A stretch of 64,000 nucleotides of DNA from Psococerastis gibbosa (taxonomy: Eukaryota > Arthropoda > Insecta > Psocodea > Psocidae): NCBI GenBank assembly GCA_963971405.1, contig OZ020489.1, forward strand, positions 31,522,290-31,586,289. Direction: 5' to 3'. Positions 12,901-23,183 of the stretch are shown piece after piece. Positions within the stretch are counted from its first letter, which is position 1; each line of letters starts with the position of its first letter. The position numbers and the translations under genes were made by a program. The notes beneath the pieces were generated by a model, which ran no database searches, had not been told where the DNA came from, and was given only the letters and a program-made list of their open reading frames with translations.

Positions 12901-14179
12901 TACGTACCAAACGTTCAATTTAAGATTGAAATAGCAATTAATAATAATAATGATAGTTAGAAAGGCACGTGTAAAAAATTCGCACGATAAACATTGAATA
13001 ATTCATCTGGGGGGCAATCATTCTTTTTGTCACTATATAATACGGGGGAGCATGGTCAGAGCCACCCTTCGAGATTGATTTCCGTGGTTGATTAATTTTC
13101 GCTGAAGGATGCTAAACTGACTTACAGAATATTGTCTACTGACCTACAGCGACAAATTTCACTCTTATCTTATTAAAATACAGTAGGTACCGTACTTAAA
13201 GAAAGGCCAACTAAAAAGTAGAAATTCAGCAAATAAAAAATGTAGGTGCAGTATTTAAGACATGATTAACCTCATTTATAAAGAATCACACGTATAGGCA
13301 GTCTTCTAATGAGAAAGAAATTTCTATTACGAGCACCATTTCTTTATCAGAAAATATTGTCGAGATAAAATCTAATAACGGATGTGAATAGGAAGTATAG
13401 TGGTCTTAAATTAAATACCAGAATTAATGCCAGTATTTAGCATCAGAGACAGTCCTAATTATTATCAATTTGCCACCAAACGTTGCTCAATCGTCGAAAG
13501 ACCGGCCAATTCCACAAACAAGGAGAAATCTCGTCCATTAAACATTATCTGGCAGCGATCACGAACCGGGATAAGACGCCCACATGAACACGACAACGTT
13601 CTTATGACATGAAGACAAGAGACTACGCCGAGATACCACGAGACCAGGGGGTCTTTTATGTTGTTTCATTAGCATTAGATCGTGTGGCGATTGAACTGAA
13701 CATGTGCATAGGGGAGCAAGAGACATGACTAAAGAACCGCAGTATATCGTAAGTATACCGACTGAACGACCATTAATCAGAACATTCTGAACCAGAACCA
13801 TGATGACATTGTTGAGGATGTTAAGGCACTAGTCATTCAGTATTTAAAACAATCGTAACTATACCAACTGAACGATACATTCACTAATCTGATTGAATGC
13901 GATTAACCTTTAACAAACTCTAGGCAAGATTTTATATTAAAATGGCCTTCTCTCTATTGTCGACGGAAAGAGATTTTCAAGTTCATAAATTTAGCAGGTA
14001 AACTCATCTCAAATTAAGTAAAATGTTCTATCAAAAAAGAAATTGATGACGGATAATTAGACAACTGCATATTTTAGTATATTGTATGTATATGCAGTAG
14101 TCTATAGCAAAACTCTCTTTAATGGTCAATGTCACAGTCGGAGAAGTTCCCATGACCAATCAGTAATTATTATATTGAT
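12901..14179. other. No feature recognised
   Basis: AT-rich noncoding DNA; frames at 13427-13801 on both strands have no motif. Related short blocks ccgactgaacgaccatta and ccaactgaacgatacatt occur about 110 bp apart near 13757 and 13864. Confidence 0.4.
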
Positions 14180-14420
14180 CTAGCCCAAAATAAATAAAAA
14201 TTATCACGAGGCATGATTATTGTGAACATGTATGCCAAATTTTATGAAAATCCACCGAGTACTTTGCCCACAAATCGACGAACAGGGCAACTGACAGACA
14301 TTTAATAGAAAACACTATTTTGGGTCGCCTCAAAACGTTTAAATCCACTGAAATCTCGAAATCGAAAATGTCGACAATCTGAAAGCTTTCCTTATACAAC
14401 TACGTATAAATAGGAAAGCA
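14180..14420 (-). mobile_element. Family A fragment, copy 2
   Basis: Right-hand (plus-strand) end only: from tagcccaaaataaa through a degraded microsatellite position to ATAAATAGGAAAGCA, one mismatch from the family repeat. It lacks the CAGA expansion, having only a short ctgacagacat remnant, so it is older than copies 1, 4 and 5. Confidence 0.65.
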
Positions 14421-15232
14421 AAAATGGGCTGGCACCGAGGGATGGCGACATTGCCATAAATAACCAGCTTTGATGACCCAGAAATATTGTATTGTATAGG
14501 CTACAAGCAACATAAAATAAGTCTTCAAAAAAAAGTAATACAACACGTCCACGTAGGAAATTCTAGAGCGGCCATATTTCTCCCAGCGTGTATACTTAGT
14601 CTTCAGGACCTCCGCGCCTGCTCTGATTTACGAGGGCAAGTAATTGCGATGTCGTCCGGGTGGTGGCAGCATAATCATGCAAATCACGCGCTCCATAATA
14701 ATGATAGGTAGCCACAGCCAGGTGACTGCCGCAGGGTATAAACAACACCAAAATATAAAAAAACATGGAGGCAAAGGCTGCCAACATAATGAAATAAACG
14801 CTGTCAGGAGCTGTTAGTGTTACCAACATCGTGCATTTACGAGGCGGTACACGCTCAAGTACGTTTCACTTGCTGCCAGAAGAGAAGGGCGGAGCAGAGC
14901 CGTAAACTTCCAGGAATATTTAAAGGCGGGTCTGTCCACTAGGCTTTAATTATTTGTAAATGTTGTGAATAAGGCACTGAGAACGGTGATTATTATCTAT
15001 TTCTTTGGTGGTGTGGTGTCAGAGAGAGGTGGACGAATAGATAACACTGCGGTGAAGTATAATAATAGGACCCGTCCGAATAAAGTTAAAAAGAAAGGAT
15101 AAATCATTAAATAATCGCTGAATCATAGCCATGGTTTCGCCCAAGTGCCTGTTTGCTTACTAGGCGCTTAATACGAACACGCCCAAAAGAAAAAGAACAG
15201 ATTTGACGTGTTAAAAGTCTCTACATACATTA
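14421..15232. other. No feature recognised
   Basis: A GC-richer stretch near 14570-14910 followed by gaataaagtt near 15080 could be the end of an old retroelement, but nothing confirms it. Confidence 0.35.
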
Positions 15233-15710
15233 GGGGTATTCACTGCGTTTCGATTTCCCTAAGGGAAAGTAGTAATAGAACTCCAGTTTTTCTACGGTTG
15301 AAAAATAATGCCATAAGGAAATGTATTTGAAATCATTCCCCACTTTCCCCAACTACTTGGTTGGGTAAACTGAGCTTGGGGAATCGAAAAAGCGAAACGG
15401 CCATATTTGTTGTTGTTTTACATTTTGGATTCTATGTTTATTTAATTTTTAAAAAAAATGAGCTCTGCGACAGAAATTAATAAAAACAAAAACAAAAACA
15501 AAAGGAAACATATGACAAGAGGTGGACTACAGCAGATGTTCATAAGTTAATAGCCGAAGGCAAAGAAACTTTGGAAGTAAATTAGGTCAGATCGGGTAAA
15601 GTCGGAAACTTAGAGATACACGTTTCCATGGCAATTATTTTTCTGCTGGAGTTCTGCTGGAGTTCTATTCCTACTTTCTCCATTGGGAAATCGAAACGCA
15701 GTGAATACCC
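15233..15710. mobile_element. Internally deleted DNA transposon with a Myb-like remnant
   Basis: Terminal inverted repeat GGGTATTCACTGCGTTTCGA at 15234 and its complement ending at 15710. Unlike the foldback MITEs the interior is not palindromic. From the ATG at 15458 it encodes MSSATEINKNKNKNKRK and, after a frameshift, RWTTADVHKLIAEGKETLEV, which looks like the start of a trihelix/MADF or SANT-like DNA-binding domain, then a stop. PIF/Harbinger and related transposons carry such accessory proteins. Probably a deletion derivative of an autonomous copy. Confidence 0.55.
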
Positions 15711-15752
15711 ATATTAAATACAGCCTGCAGACAATTGATTTCTTTCCTTTCG

Positions 15753-15880
15753 AAGAAGTGCAACTAAAAGGCTCAATCCAGAGGGTATAATTATTATCAT
15801 TTATTAACATTATCATTAATTATTATCATTATCGAAGAAGTGCAACTAAAAGGCTCAATACAGGGGGTATAATTATTATC
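15753..15880 (+). repeat. Two-copy tandem repeat of about 79 bp
   Basis: cgaagaagtgcaactaaaag occurs at about 15753 and 15832, each followed by gctcaat.cag.gggtataa and an ATTATTATC stretch. Directly follows the transposon remnant at 15233-15710. Confidence 0.55.
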
Positions 15881-16130
15881 ATTTCATTAATAATACCCAA
15901 ATAATAACTTCACTTAAAAATGAACCCAGCGGAATTAGATCAGCATGCTTACACTCAACTAGGGTATCAGCAACAAAGTAAGACGTATGTTGCTGACCCC
16001 TAGGATTTCTTAAACAATATCGTTAAATTTAAAAATAGAATACAAACTGTTCCATAGGACAAAAATTTTGTTGCTAGTTTCTTCTAGTAATCTCTAGTCT
16101 AGTACTCGCATAATACTGTATTGTAAGATT

Positions 16131-16200
16131 ATAAAAGAAAGAAAGAAAATTGCCTTTATTTCCATGTGGGCGAATTTCGAGCCTTTATGATTGAGTAACC
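16131..16200 (-). mobile_element. LINE 3' tail with TTTC repeats, minus strand
   Basis: Plus strand reads aaaagaaagaaagaaaattg, then cctttatttccatgtgggcg. It is the inverse of 12695-12769. A degraded third tail lies near 56029-56055. An open minus frame at 16591-16935 lies upstream in the same orientation, but I recognise no LINE motif in it. Confidence 0.5.
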
Positions 16201-17389
16201 TGGTATAAAGCATGGAAATTTACAATTTTTGGGTAATCGAACTCTTTCTAAATTCTTTTTTTCCACGACCATGGACAAAAATAAAATAAAAAATATTTTG
16301 TACAACAAAAAATAGACGTTCACCGCTATTGATCAGCTCGAAAAGTTGAATTTCAGGATCAAACCTGAACATTTCTCTAGAGAAACTGAGCTCTGAAAAA
16401 ATAAGTTTTGGGTCTACTCATATTACCATTCCAACCAAGAGGCACAAAATAAAGCAGTTAGCTGTGTGCAGGAAGAATAATCGCCTGATTTTTTTTATAT
16501 TTCAAGTCCATTATTAACCTTGGACCTATAAGACTCGGAGGCAGGTTTATTATTGTTTAGGAGTTTGAGCACGGGGATAAAGATAGAATATCATCCGGTT
16601 TCCCATAAATTAGAGTAGACAAACATGTATGTTATGGACCAGCCCTGCCATTGAGCTAAATTTCCAGACCTTGTTACTGCAGGATTAATTAAACCCAGCG
16701 CCCACGAATCGGCCACATATCGTGAGTCCATTTCAGTTTGAAATTTTATTGACTCGAAAATCATTAAATTAAATTTTGTGAAGATATCAACACAGAGACC
16801 TAACCACCCTAAATTGACTGTATGAGAAGGCAAAGATTTCAAAAAACTAACTTTATAAACAACTAATGACCGTGTCATCTTAACGAAGTTAATTAATGTT
16901 TCTCCACAGTCACAGCAAAGTGGTATATGGTCCATTCAAAATTCTAATATATTATTACTTCCGAAAAACCACGATAAAGTGTATTTATTAATCATGAAAT
17001 TAAATTGTGTGAAAATAACACAGATACCTAACCTACCTAAATTGACTGTATGAGAGGACTATAATGCAGAGAATTCAAAAGCAATTGCAATAGCAAATTG
17101 AATATTCCATGGACAGATGAAATTATAAAGTATTCTACTGTTGCATTATTCAAGCCGGTCCTCGTAAAATTCTGCAACCATGACCTTCAAATGGCTGGGG
17201 CTAAACCTTTCTGCACCGAAAACGGCATTTTTCACTCCCATATTTCGAAAAAAATTAAGTTGAACTTCAAAACGAGACATTTAACTCACTCTAATAAGTT
17301 ACTGTACGCATAAAAAAATTATAAAATTTATCTCTGAGGAAAAGGTTTTCACGTTAAATATTACAGAAACTTTTTTCGCACATTCAAAA
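16201..17389. other. No gene recognised; local duplication
   Basis: A 114-codon minus frame at 16591-16935 has no recognised motif. Part of it (aaattgactgtatgagaagg near 16809) recurs near 17039 (aaattgactgtatgagagga), so the region holds a diverged local duplication of roughly 80 bp. Confidence 0.4.
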
Positions 17390-17605
17390 AGCGATCGAAG
17401 GTATTGAGCGCGCAGATACGGAGGCCCGGGTGAGACTGGACCCGTGATGGGCACCGCTCCAACACCTGTACCTACCTATACCTTTGCATGCCGTCGCACC
17501 TGGCGTAGCCCCACCAACGGGCGAAGGGCATTGCCTTTTGCCACGAGCCGCGCCCACCCGTGGCAGCGGGGGTGGTGCCACAAAAGTAGTCTCAAGTGTA
17601 ACACT
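17390..17605. other. GC-rich patch of unknown origin
   Basis: Much richer in GC than its surroundings (e.g. gaggcccgggtgagactgga, acgagccgcgcccacccgtg). Open frames exist on both strands without a recognised motif. It ends at family A copy 3. Possibly a retroposed or transposon coding remnant. Confidence 0.3.
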
Positions 17606-17610
17606 GATTA

Positions 17611-18392
17611 AAGAACCGGTCCGAGTTTACTCGAACATGCTTTCCAATTTATCAAAATTAGCAGATAGAGAAAATGAATAATTTCATAAAAATTTTTTTT
17701 GCACAAAACCAAATAGTTTTTTGGGAAAGCAACCTGTCCGGTTTCGTTACTCAATTTAATACCTAAAACATGCCTGAAGGTAGATATCATCGATAAAAAG
17801 GTTTCGTAGAAAAATTATTTTTCAATCATTTTTCATGAAAATTGAGTTATTTTTATTTTTTTACCCCCAGAAGCAAACTATCAAGGGGCTAGCGACCCCC
17901 CGCATTTTGTTAACATTTATAACGACTACAACATATCACACACCGACCGGCGCAAATACTCGAAAGAGTCCCGCGCCTTAAAAAAATATAAAAAATAAAA
18001 AATAAAATAAAAAATAAAACATATGTGAATTTAAAAGAAATCGTTGGAGCCGTTTTTGAGAAATAATTTTTTAGACGTTTTTTGGGAGTTTTTGAGAATA
18101 AAACCCCCCCCAAATTTAGTTAGCCCAAAATAAAAATAAAATGGTCCCGAGGTATGATTTTTGTGAACCTACATGCCGAATTTCATAAAAATCGGCTGAG
18201 TAGTTTGCCCGGAAATCGATGAACAGACAGACATACAGACAGACAGACAGACAGAGCGACAGACAGACATTTAGTAAAAACCACTTTTTTGGGTTCCTGG
18301 GACCTCAAAACGTGTAAATCCGTTGAAATCTCGGAATCAAAAATTTCGACCATCACAAAGCTTTCCTTATACTACCTATAAATTGGAAAGCA
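17611..18392 (-). mobile_element. Family A element, copy 3, with a nested insertion
   Basis: Both ends of the family are present (AAGAACCGGTCCGAG at left, ATAAATTGGAAAGCA at right) and a CAGA tract near 18220-18270. Internally it is shortened: the G-run segment is missing. It carries an 81-bp insertion at 17937-18017 between two AACATAT copies. A GC-rich patch of unknown origin lies immediately upstream (17390-17605). Confidence 0.7.
17937..18017 (+). mobile_element. Short A-tailed insertion inside family A copy 3
   Basis: 81 bp absent from the other family A copies. It is flanked by AACATAT on both sides (17930-17936 and 18018-18024), and runs from a GC-rich head (cacaccgaccggcgcaaata) to a long A-rich tail. 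This is the signature of a retroposed short RNA. The source RNA is not identified. Confidence 0.6.
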
Positions 18393-18394
18393 GT

Positions 18395-18585
18395 AAATAA
18401 ATACTGACTTTTGTTCTATTACTAAGCCAACCTAGCAATAGCTATAATGCTCTCTCTTACAATCAACTAGGAAGGCCCGGGACCGCCAGCATTACATATC
18501 CTATGGCCAGATAATGTAGCAAGTGCGGAACTCGAACCAACAACCTTTCGGGTGAGACCACTCTTCTACATGCCCTGACAACAGA
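18395..18585 (-). mobile_element. tRNA-derived SINE 1, minus strand
   Basis: Read on the minus strand: gtcagggcatgtagaagagt, gg, then aaaggttgttggttcgagtt (B box), then cccgggccttcctagttgat, ending in gctaggttggcttagtaata and an AT-rich tail. Abuts family A copy 3. Confidence 0.6.
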
Positions 18586-18771
18586 ATTTTTTTTTCATGC
18601 CTTAGGCAATTGATTGGATTAATATTAATCACAAAAGTAAATGAGACATGTCACAGTACCTATCCACACATTTTGTGATAAGGCATCTGCCTTTCATATA
18701 AAAGGTTGTTCGTAATAGGACCTATTTCACCGCACCCACCCCACAAATAACCACGGCCTAATCCATTATCA

Positions 18772-19641
18772 AAGAACCGGTCCGAGTTCACTCGAACATG
18801 CTTTCCAATTTATCAAAATTATTAGATAGAGAAAATTAGTAATTTTATGGCAAATATTTTTCCTATGGTTAAATTTCCGATATCTCGGGGGGGGGGGGCG
18901 GTTGTCCACCTGACGTCACTGGAAGTGAGGTAAATTCTCGATAGGTCAAACAAACACATTAATTACCACACAGCAATAATGGCAGGGCATGCAATGCATT
19001 TGAGCGCGAATTTTCTATCATTTTTTTCAAAAAATAATTTTTTGGGCAAAACCAAATATTTTTTTGGGAAAGCAACCTATCCGGTTTCGTTACTCAATTT
19101 AACACCTAAAATATGCTTGAAGGTAGAAATCATCGATAGAAAGGTTTCGCATTTTTTAGTCATTTTTTCATTAAAATTTAGTTATTTTTATTTTTTTACC
19201 CCCAGAAGCAAACTATCAAGGGGCAAGCGACCCCCCGCATTTTGTCAACATTAATAACGACTACAATCTACGAGAATTTAAAAGAAATCGTTGGAGCCGT
19301 TTTTGAGAAATAATTTTTTTAGACGTTTTTTTGGAGTTTTTGAAAATAAAACCCCCCCAAATTGAGTTAGCCCCAAAAAAAAAAAATGGTCCCGAGGTAT
19401 GATTTTTGTGAACCTACATGCCAAATTTCACTCAAATCCACCGAGTAGTTTGCCCGGAAATCGACGAACAGACAGACCGACAGACAGACAGACAGACAGA
19501 CAGAGCGACAGACAGACATTTTGTAAAAAACACTTTTTTGGGTTCCTGGGACCTCAAAACGTGTAAATCCGTTGAAATCTCGGAATCGAAAATTTCGACC
19601 ATCACAAAGCTTTCCTTATACTACGTATAAATTGGAAAGCA
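18772..19641 (-). mobile_element. Family A element, copy 4
   Basis: Full-length copy with both conserved ends, a G-run near 18889, a (CAGA)n/GACAGAGCGACAGA tract near 19470-19520, and the 15-bp subterminal repeats. It is nearly the same as copy 5 at 59015, including a shared chance 91-codon open frame, so both were made recently from one source. Confidence 0.72.
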
Positions 19642-20918
19642 ACAACGCAATACATCATAAGCCCGACAGAATAGTGCAGCAATGTTAGGGGGGAAAATAC
19701 ACTGCAATCACTATAGCACTTCACTAGGTCGCGAATGATTGATGCAGTAGAGTAAGGTAGCCTTAGGCTTATTTAACTAGCATTAGGATTATAATTAAAG
19801 TGCCCAGTGGTCATAAAAGCAGTGAATACGCTAATATCTCAACAGGTTAAATATACATACAGAGGAAATATTAACATAAAATGGGATATAAATCATAAAG
19901 GGAAGGGTTGTTGATCTACCTATAGTATGCTCATCTTTGGTTCAAATCAACGCATGGGAATATTACACAATGTTGACAAAGATATAATTTATTTTAAAAA
20001 CTGTAACTATTCAAAATATTACAAAGTTAAAAAAGGAGACGATTTTATTTATCAACGCATGGGACTTAAATTTTAACATATCTTGTACAAGTCGAAACCA
20101 TCCTTTATAGAATCATAGCAAAAATACGATACGTACATCCTGTTGCTCAGGTATGCTCTGGTAATTGCACAGTATAAGCCGCAGTGAAGACGCTAGTCTG
20201 TAATTTGCAAGAGATGCAAAAATAGTCTGATTTGACTTGGTTTTCATGAAAGATCTAATTACTCTACCTCTGGCATTGAGTTGCTTGTGAATACTCTCAC
20301 ACTACAAACAGATTAACTTTCACATTAGCATGCGACCTTGAGATCAAATCCGCTCCAGTTTAAATAGCGACTCCCTTCATGTCATTTTTTGCACAGCTCA
20401 AGAAAAATGAAGGGAGATTGCCCAACGTGGCAAGACAAGACATGGGTTGGGAGAAAGTCAAATATATTGAATTAATTAAACCTTTGGCAAATCTGTGATG
20501 TTATTTGGAATTCAGCTGCGTAGCTTGCAAGGCAACTACGGTTTTATTTTATTCTTATTCAGACGGTACTCCCCTGCGCCGAAGGAATATAATATATAAT
20601 AATAATCATTTACTTCCCAAAAAGTACAATACATAAAGTAAGTTCAGCAACGTAGGAGATTGGGATCCCTCACTAGGTGTGCTTTTTTATCACGAGGAAG
20701 TGAGTTACAGCCAATAGTTACAAAGTAGAAACAATCATAATGTTACATTAGTGCAAATAAACAATAGTGCGCTTTGTACAGTAAATTAATATTTTTAGGT
20801 ACCTACTTAATATACATTAAAATAAATATAGACTACACGGTAACTATATCTGGGTGTTCAAAATATATAATAATATATTTATAAATATAATCAATTATAC
20901 CCTTGTAATACAAAAAAC
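19642..20918. other. No feature recognised
   Basis: AT-rich noncoding DNA. Confidence 0.45.
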
Positions 20919-20961
20919 CTGTGCGCCCCCAAGTTAATAAACTTGTCGGGGGCTCGCACAG
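20919..20961. other. Strong hairpin
   Basis: CTGTGCGCCCCCAAGTT and AACTTGTCGGGGGCTCGCAC form a stem with small bulges around AATA. It lies in an AT-rich noncoding stretch; it may be the 3' stem of a LINE or another RNA-level signal. Confidence 0.45.
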
Positions 20962-21300
20962 TAAACGCTATAGATGATGCAAAATGTTTATATAATGGGC
21001 ATCGCTGTTAAGCCTCTCAAATCAGAGCTGAGTAGAAAAGAGCCGGCAACACTCACAATCTCAGGGAAGAACGCCAGTTATGACATGGGCAAGTGATGTC
21101 CAGAGTTGAGGAAAAACATCTCCTGAAAAGGGGTTGAGATTGCGGCCCCAGGACGCTGCCCCATTGACGCTGCCGGGAAGAATCCATGCAGATATCAATC
21201 AAGTCAGACTTTCCCATGAAGACCGTACCAACACCGTACTGCCGACACCCCGTAGGGGAAAGGGCTTGGAAATAGTTTGGTAAAGTATTAATATTTGATT
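20962..21300. other. No feature recognised
   Basis: Noncoding DNA between the hairpin and the AAGCCCCGGT-type element. Confidence 0.4.
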
Positions 21301-21614
21301 AAGCCCCGGTCCCACACTTTTAGAATTTTTTTGTGAAGAACAGTGGAGACACGCCTGCAGCCTGATCGGGGCGATTATAATACCGGTATTTATTTAATCC
21401 CCTGGTAATAAAAATGTAAACAAGATAATTTTATAATGGAAAGTGCTATTCAAAATTTGTTTGTTTACAGTTATAATCCTAGGGTATTTATTCAACCCCG
21501 GTATTATAATCGCCTCGATCAGCCTGCAGGCTGCTGATGTTCTAATCACTAATGCATAGCGTGTCTCCCCAATTCCTCACAAACCCATTTCTACGAGTAT
21601 TGAAACCGGGCCTT
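21301..21614. mobile_element. Inverted-repeat element, AAGCCCCGGT type
   Basis: Ends AAGCCCCGGTCCCA and TGAAACCGGGCCTT, with further inverted matches inside (GCCTGCAGCCTGATCGGGGC against GCCTCGATCAGCCTGCAGGC). The interior (ATGGAAAGTG.TATTCAAAAT) recurs at about 29709-29735, so a second, decayed relative lies in the host intron there. Confidence 0.55.
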
Positions 21615-22066
21615 AGTCAAGCGACTACGGCGCCCAGAGAACCAAAGGTCCTCTCATACAGGCATAGAAGAGCTGAAGGTACATCGGCTTCCATTAATTA
21701 ATTAACGACCAATTTGGTTCCACTAAGAATCAGGCTCGCAGGACCTCGAAACAACCATTCATGTTCTTTGACCCCAATTGTCCCAAGAGTCTTCGACCTG
21801 CCTAATATCTCTTCTCACTAAATTAATTTGCCCACTACACTCCTCCATTTCCAGGTACCTCATCGGCAAGCCTTCATGAGGTCACATGAGTGGGCAGGAC
21901 ACATACTGGGCATGACTAAGCAGAAAACAGGTAGCCGAGTAGGATATCTCCATTTGAAGGCAACTCTGCACTGACATGTAATACCTTTACTAATATGTTA
22001 ATTACTTGGGTTAAATCACTACGACGTAAGTGAAATTAATTCAGAGCAGACAGAGTTTGAGCAATT
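21615..22066. other. No feature recognised
   Basis: Noncoding; no motif seen. Confidence 0.4.
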
Positions 22067-22140
22067 ATGGTAGTAAAGAAGAAATTGAGGAACCACCGAG
22101 CTGGCAGCAAAATTCCCGCTTATCTCCGGTGTTAAAATAA
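22067..22140 (+). repeat. 74-bp direct repeat, left copy
   Basis: Starts ATGGTAGTAAAGAAGAAATT and ends CCGGTGTTAAAATAA. Matches 22570-22643 at 72 of 74 positions. Read as an unusually long target-site duplication of the LINE between them. Confidence 0.7.
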
Positions 22141-22569
22141 TCCAATCCAATCCAAAATATTCCTCACTCACTCTAAGAGCTATACCGCCAAAGCACTGAA
22201 CCTCAGCAAGCCTGAACTTAAGGTACTTACAGGTGCACTCACAGGACACTGCCACGTGAACTACCATTTAAAGAACATGGGTAAAGTCTTGAATGACACC
22301 TGCCGATTCTGCAAAGAAAAGGCTGAGACTGCTGAGCATATCATCTGCTCGTGTCCGGCAGTAAAGAACAGACGGCTGCTAGCAACGTCCTCTTGGTTTC
22401 TATCACCAAGGGAGGCTTGCCAGTTGGCCCCTGGGCAGTTGTGCAGGTTTTTACGGGACCTGCTGACTGACCAAGACTAAAAGTACGGGGATTCACAATA
22501 GATCTTTAAGGTCAAAGTGAGCCAAGCTCAAGTAGCAGCATCGCCCCATTACTAATCTAATCTAATCTA
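22141..22569 (+). mobile_element. 5'-truncated LINE 3' end between 74-bp direct repeats
   Basis: Coding part about 22190-22480: KVLTGALTGHCHVNYHLKNM, then CRFCKEKAETAEHIICSCPA, the Cys-rich end of a non-LTR ORF2 protein with RNase H, then a stop. It closes with a TAATC tandem tail (22553-22569). Directly on both sides lie copies of the same 74-bp sequence (22067-22140 and 22570-22643), differing at 2 positions. Confidence 0.75.
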
Positions 22570-22643
22570 ATGGTAGTAAAGAAGAAATTGAGGAACCGCC
22601 GAGCTGGCAGCAAAATTCCCGCTTATCTCCGGCGTTAAAATAA
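22570..22643 (+). repeat. 74-bp direct repeat, right copy
   Basis: Starts ATGGTAGTAAAGAAGAAATT and ends CCGGCGTTAAAATAA; follows the TAATC tail without a gap. Confidence 0.7.
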
Positions 22644-22814
22644 ATTCTTCGAAAATGCATAACTGCCGACTACACAAGGATTTCGCAAAATTAATTCCGC
22701 ATAGGCTTGGCAAGGATATTAGCCTAGCCTAGCACCAGAAGCGCATCCCGAGTTTTCGTCAGGAGGGGGCGCAAACAAGGACCCCCTCCCGAGAGCTGAG
22801 GTAGTCTATTATAA

Positions 22815-23180
22815 GGTGCCCATTCCATTGACCGGCTAGGGCTATTTCCAACAACGGTGACGTGGTAGCAGACATTCAAGACTTAGGTGGCGTTTCCAAC
22901 GACCTCGCATTGCAGAATTGACGTAAATCTTTATTTTCCTCTATGCCATAGTTAAAATTGATCAATGATCATACAGTAAAATCACAAAAAAACTAACTAA
23001 AATTAAAAAATGGCGTCATGGGATATGGTAAGTACAAACATTTTAATAGATTTCTATAAAAAGAAATTCTAATTTCCGTCAATGTCATTTGCATTCTGGA
23101 AACGCAACCTAAGTCTTGAATGTCTGCTACCACGTCACTGTTTTTGGAAATAGCCCTAGCCGGTCAATGGAATGGGCGCC
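22815..23180. mobile_element. Palindromic MITE, GGTGCCCATTCCATTGACC type
   Basis: Long inverted arms with ends GGTGCCCATTCCATTGACCG and, opposite, TCAATGGAATGGGCGCC, and TAA on both sides. GACGTGGTAGCAGACAT lies 44 bp from the left end and its complement near the right end. A second terminus-like sequence (TTAGGTGGCGTTTCC) sits inside each arm, as though one element had been built inside another. Closest relative: 44406-44779. Confidence 0.8.
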
Positions 23181-23183
23181 TAA

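Noticed and set aside
16591-16935. 114-codon minus frame as a host gene
   Set aside because: No domain, no splice partners, and part of it recurs nearby, so repeat-derived sequence is more likely.
18979-19254. 91-codon gene duplicated at 59223-59498
   Set aside because: Both frames lie inside near-identical family A copies; the likeness reflects recent transposition, not a gene.
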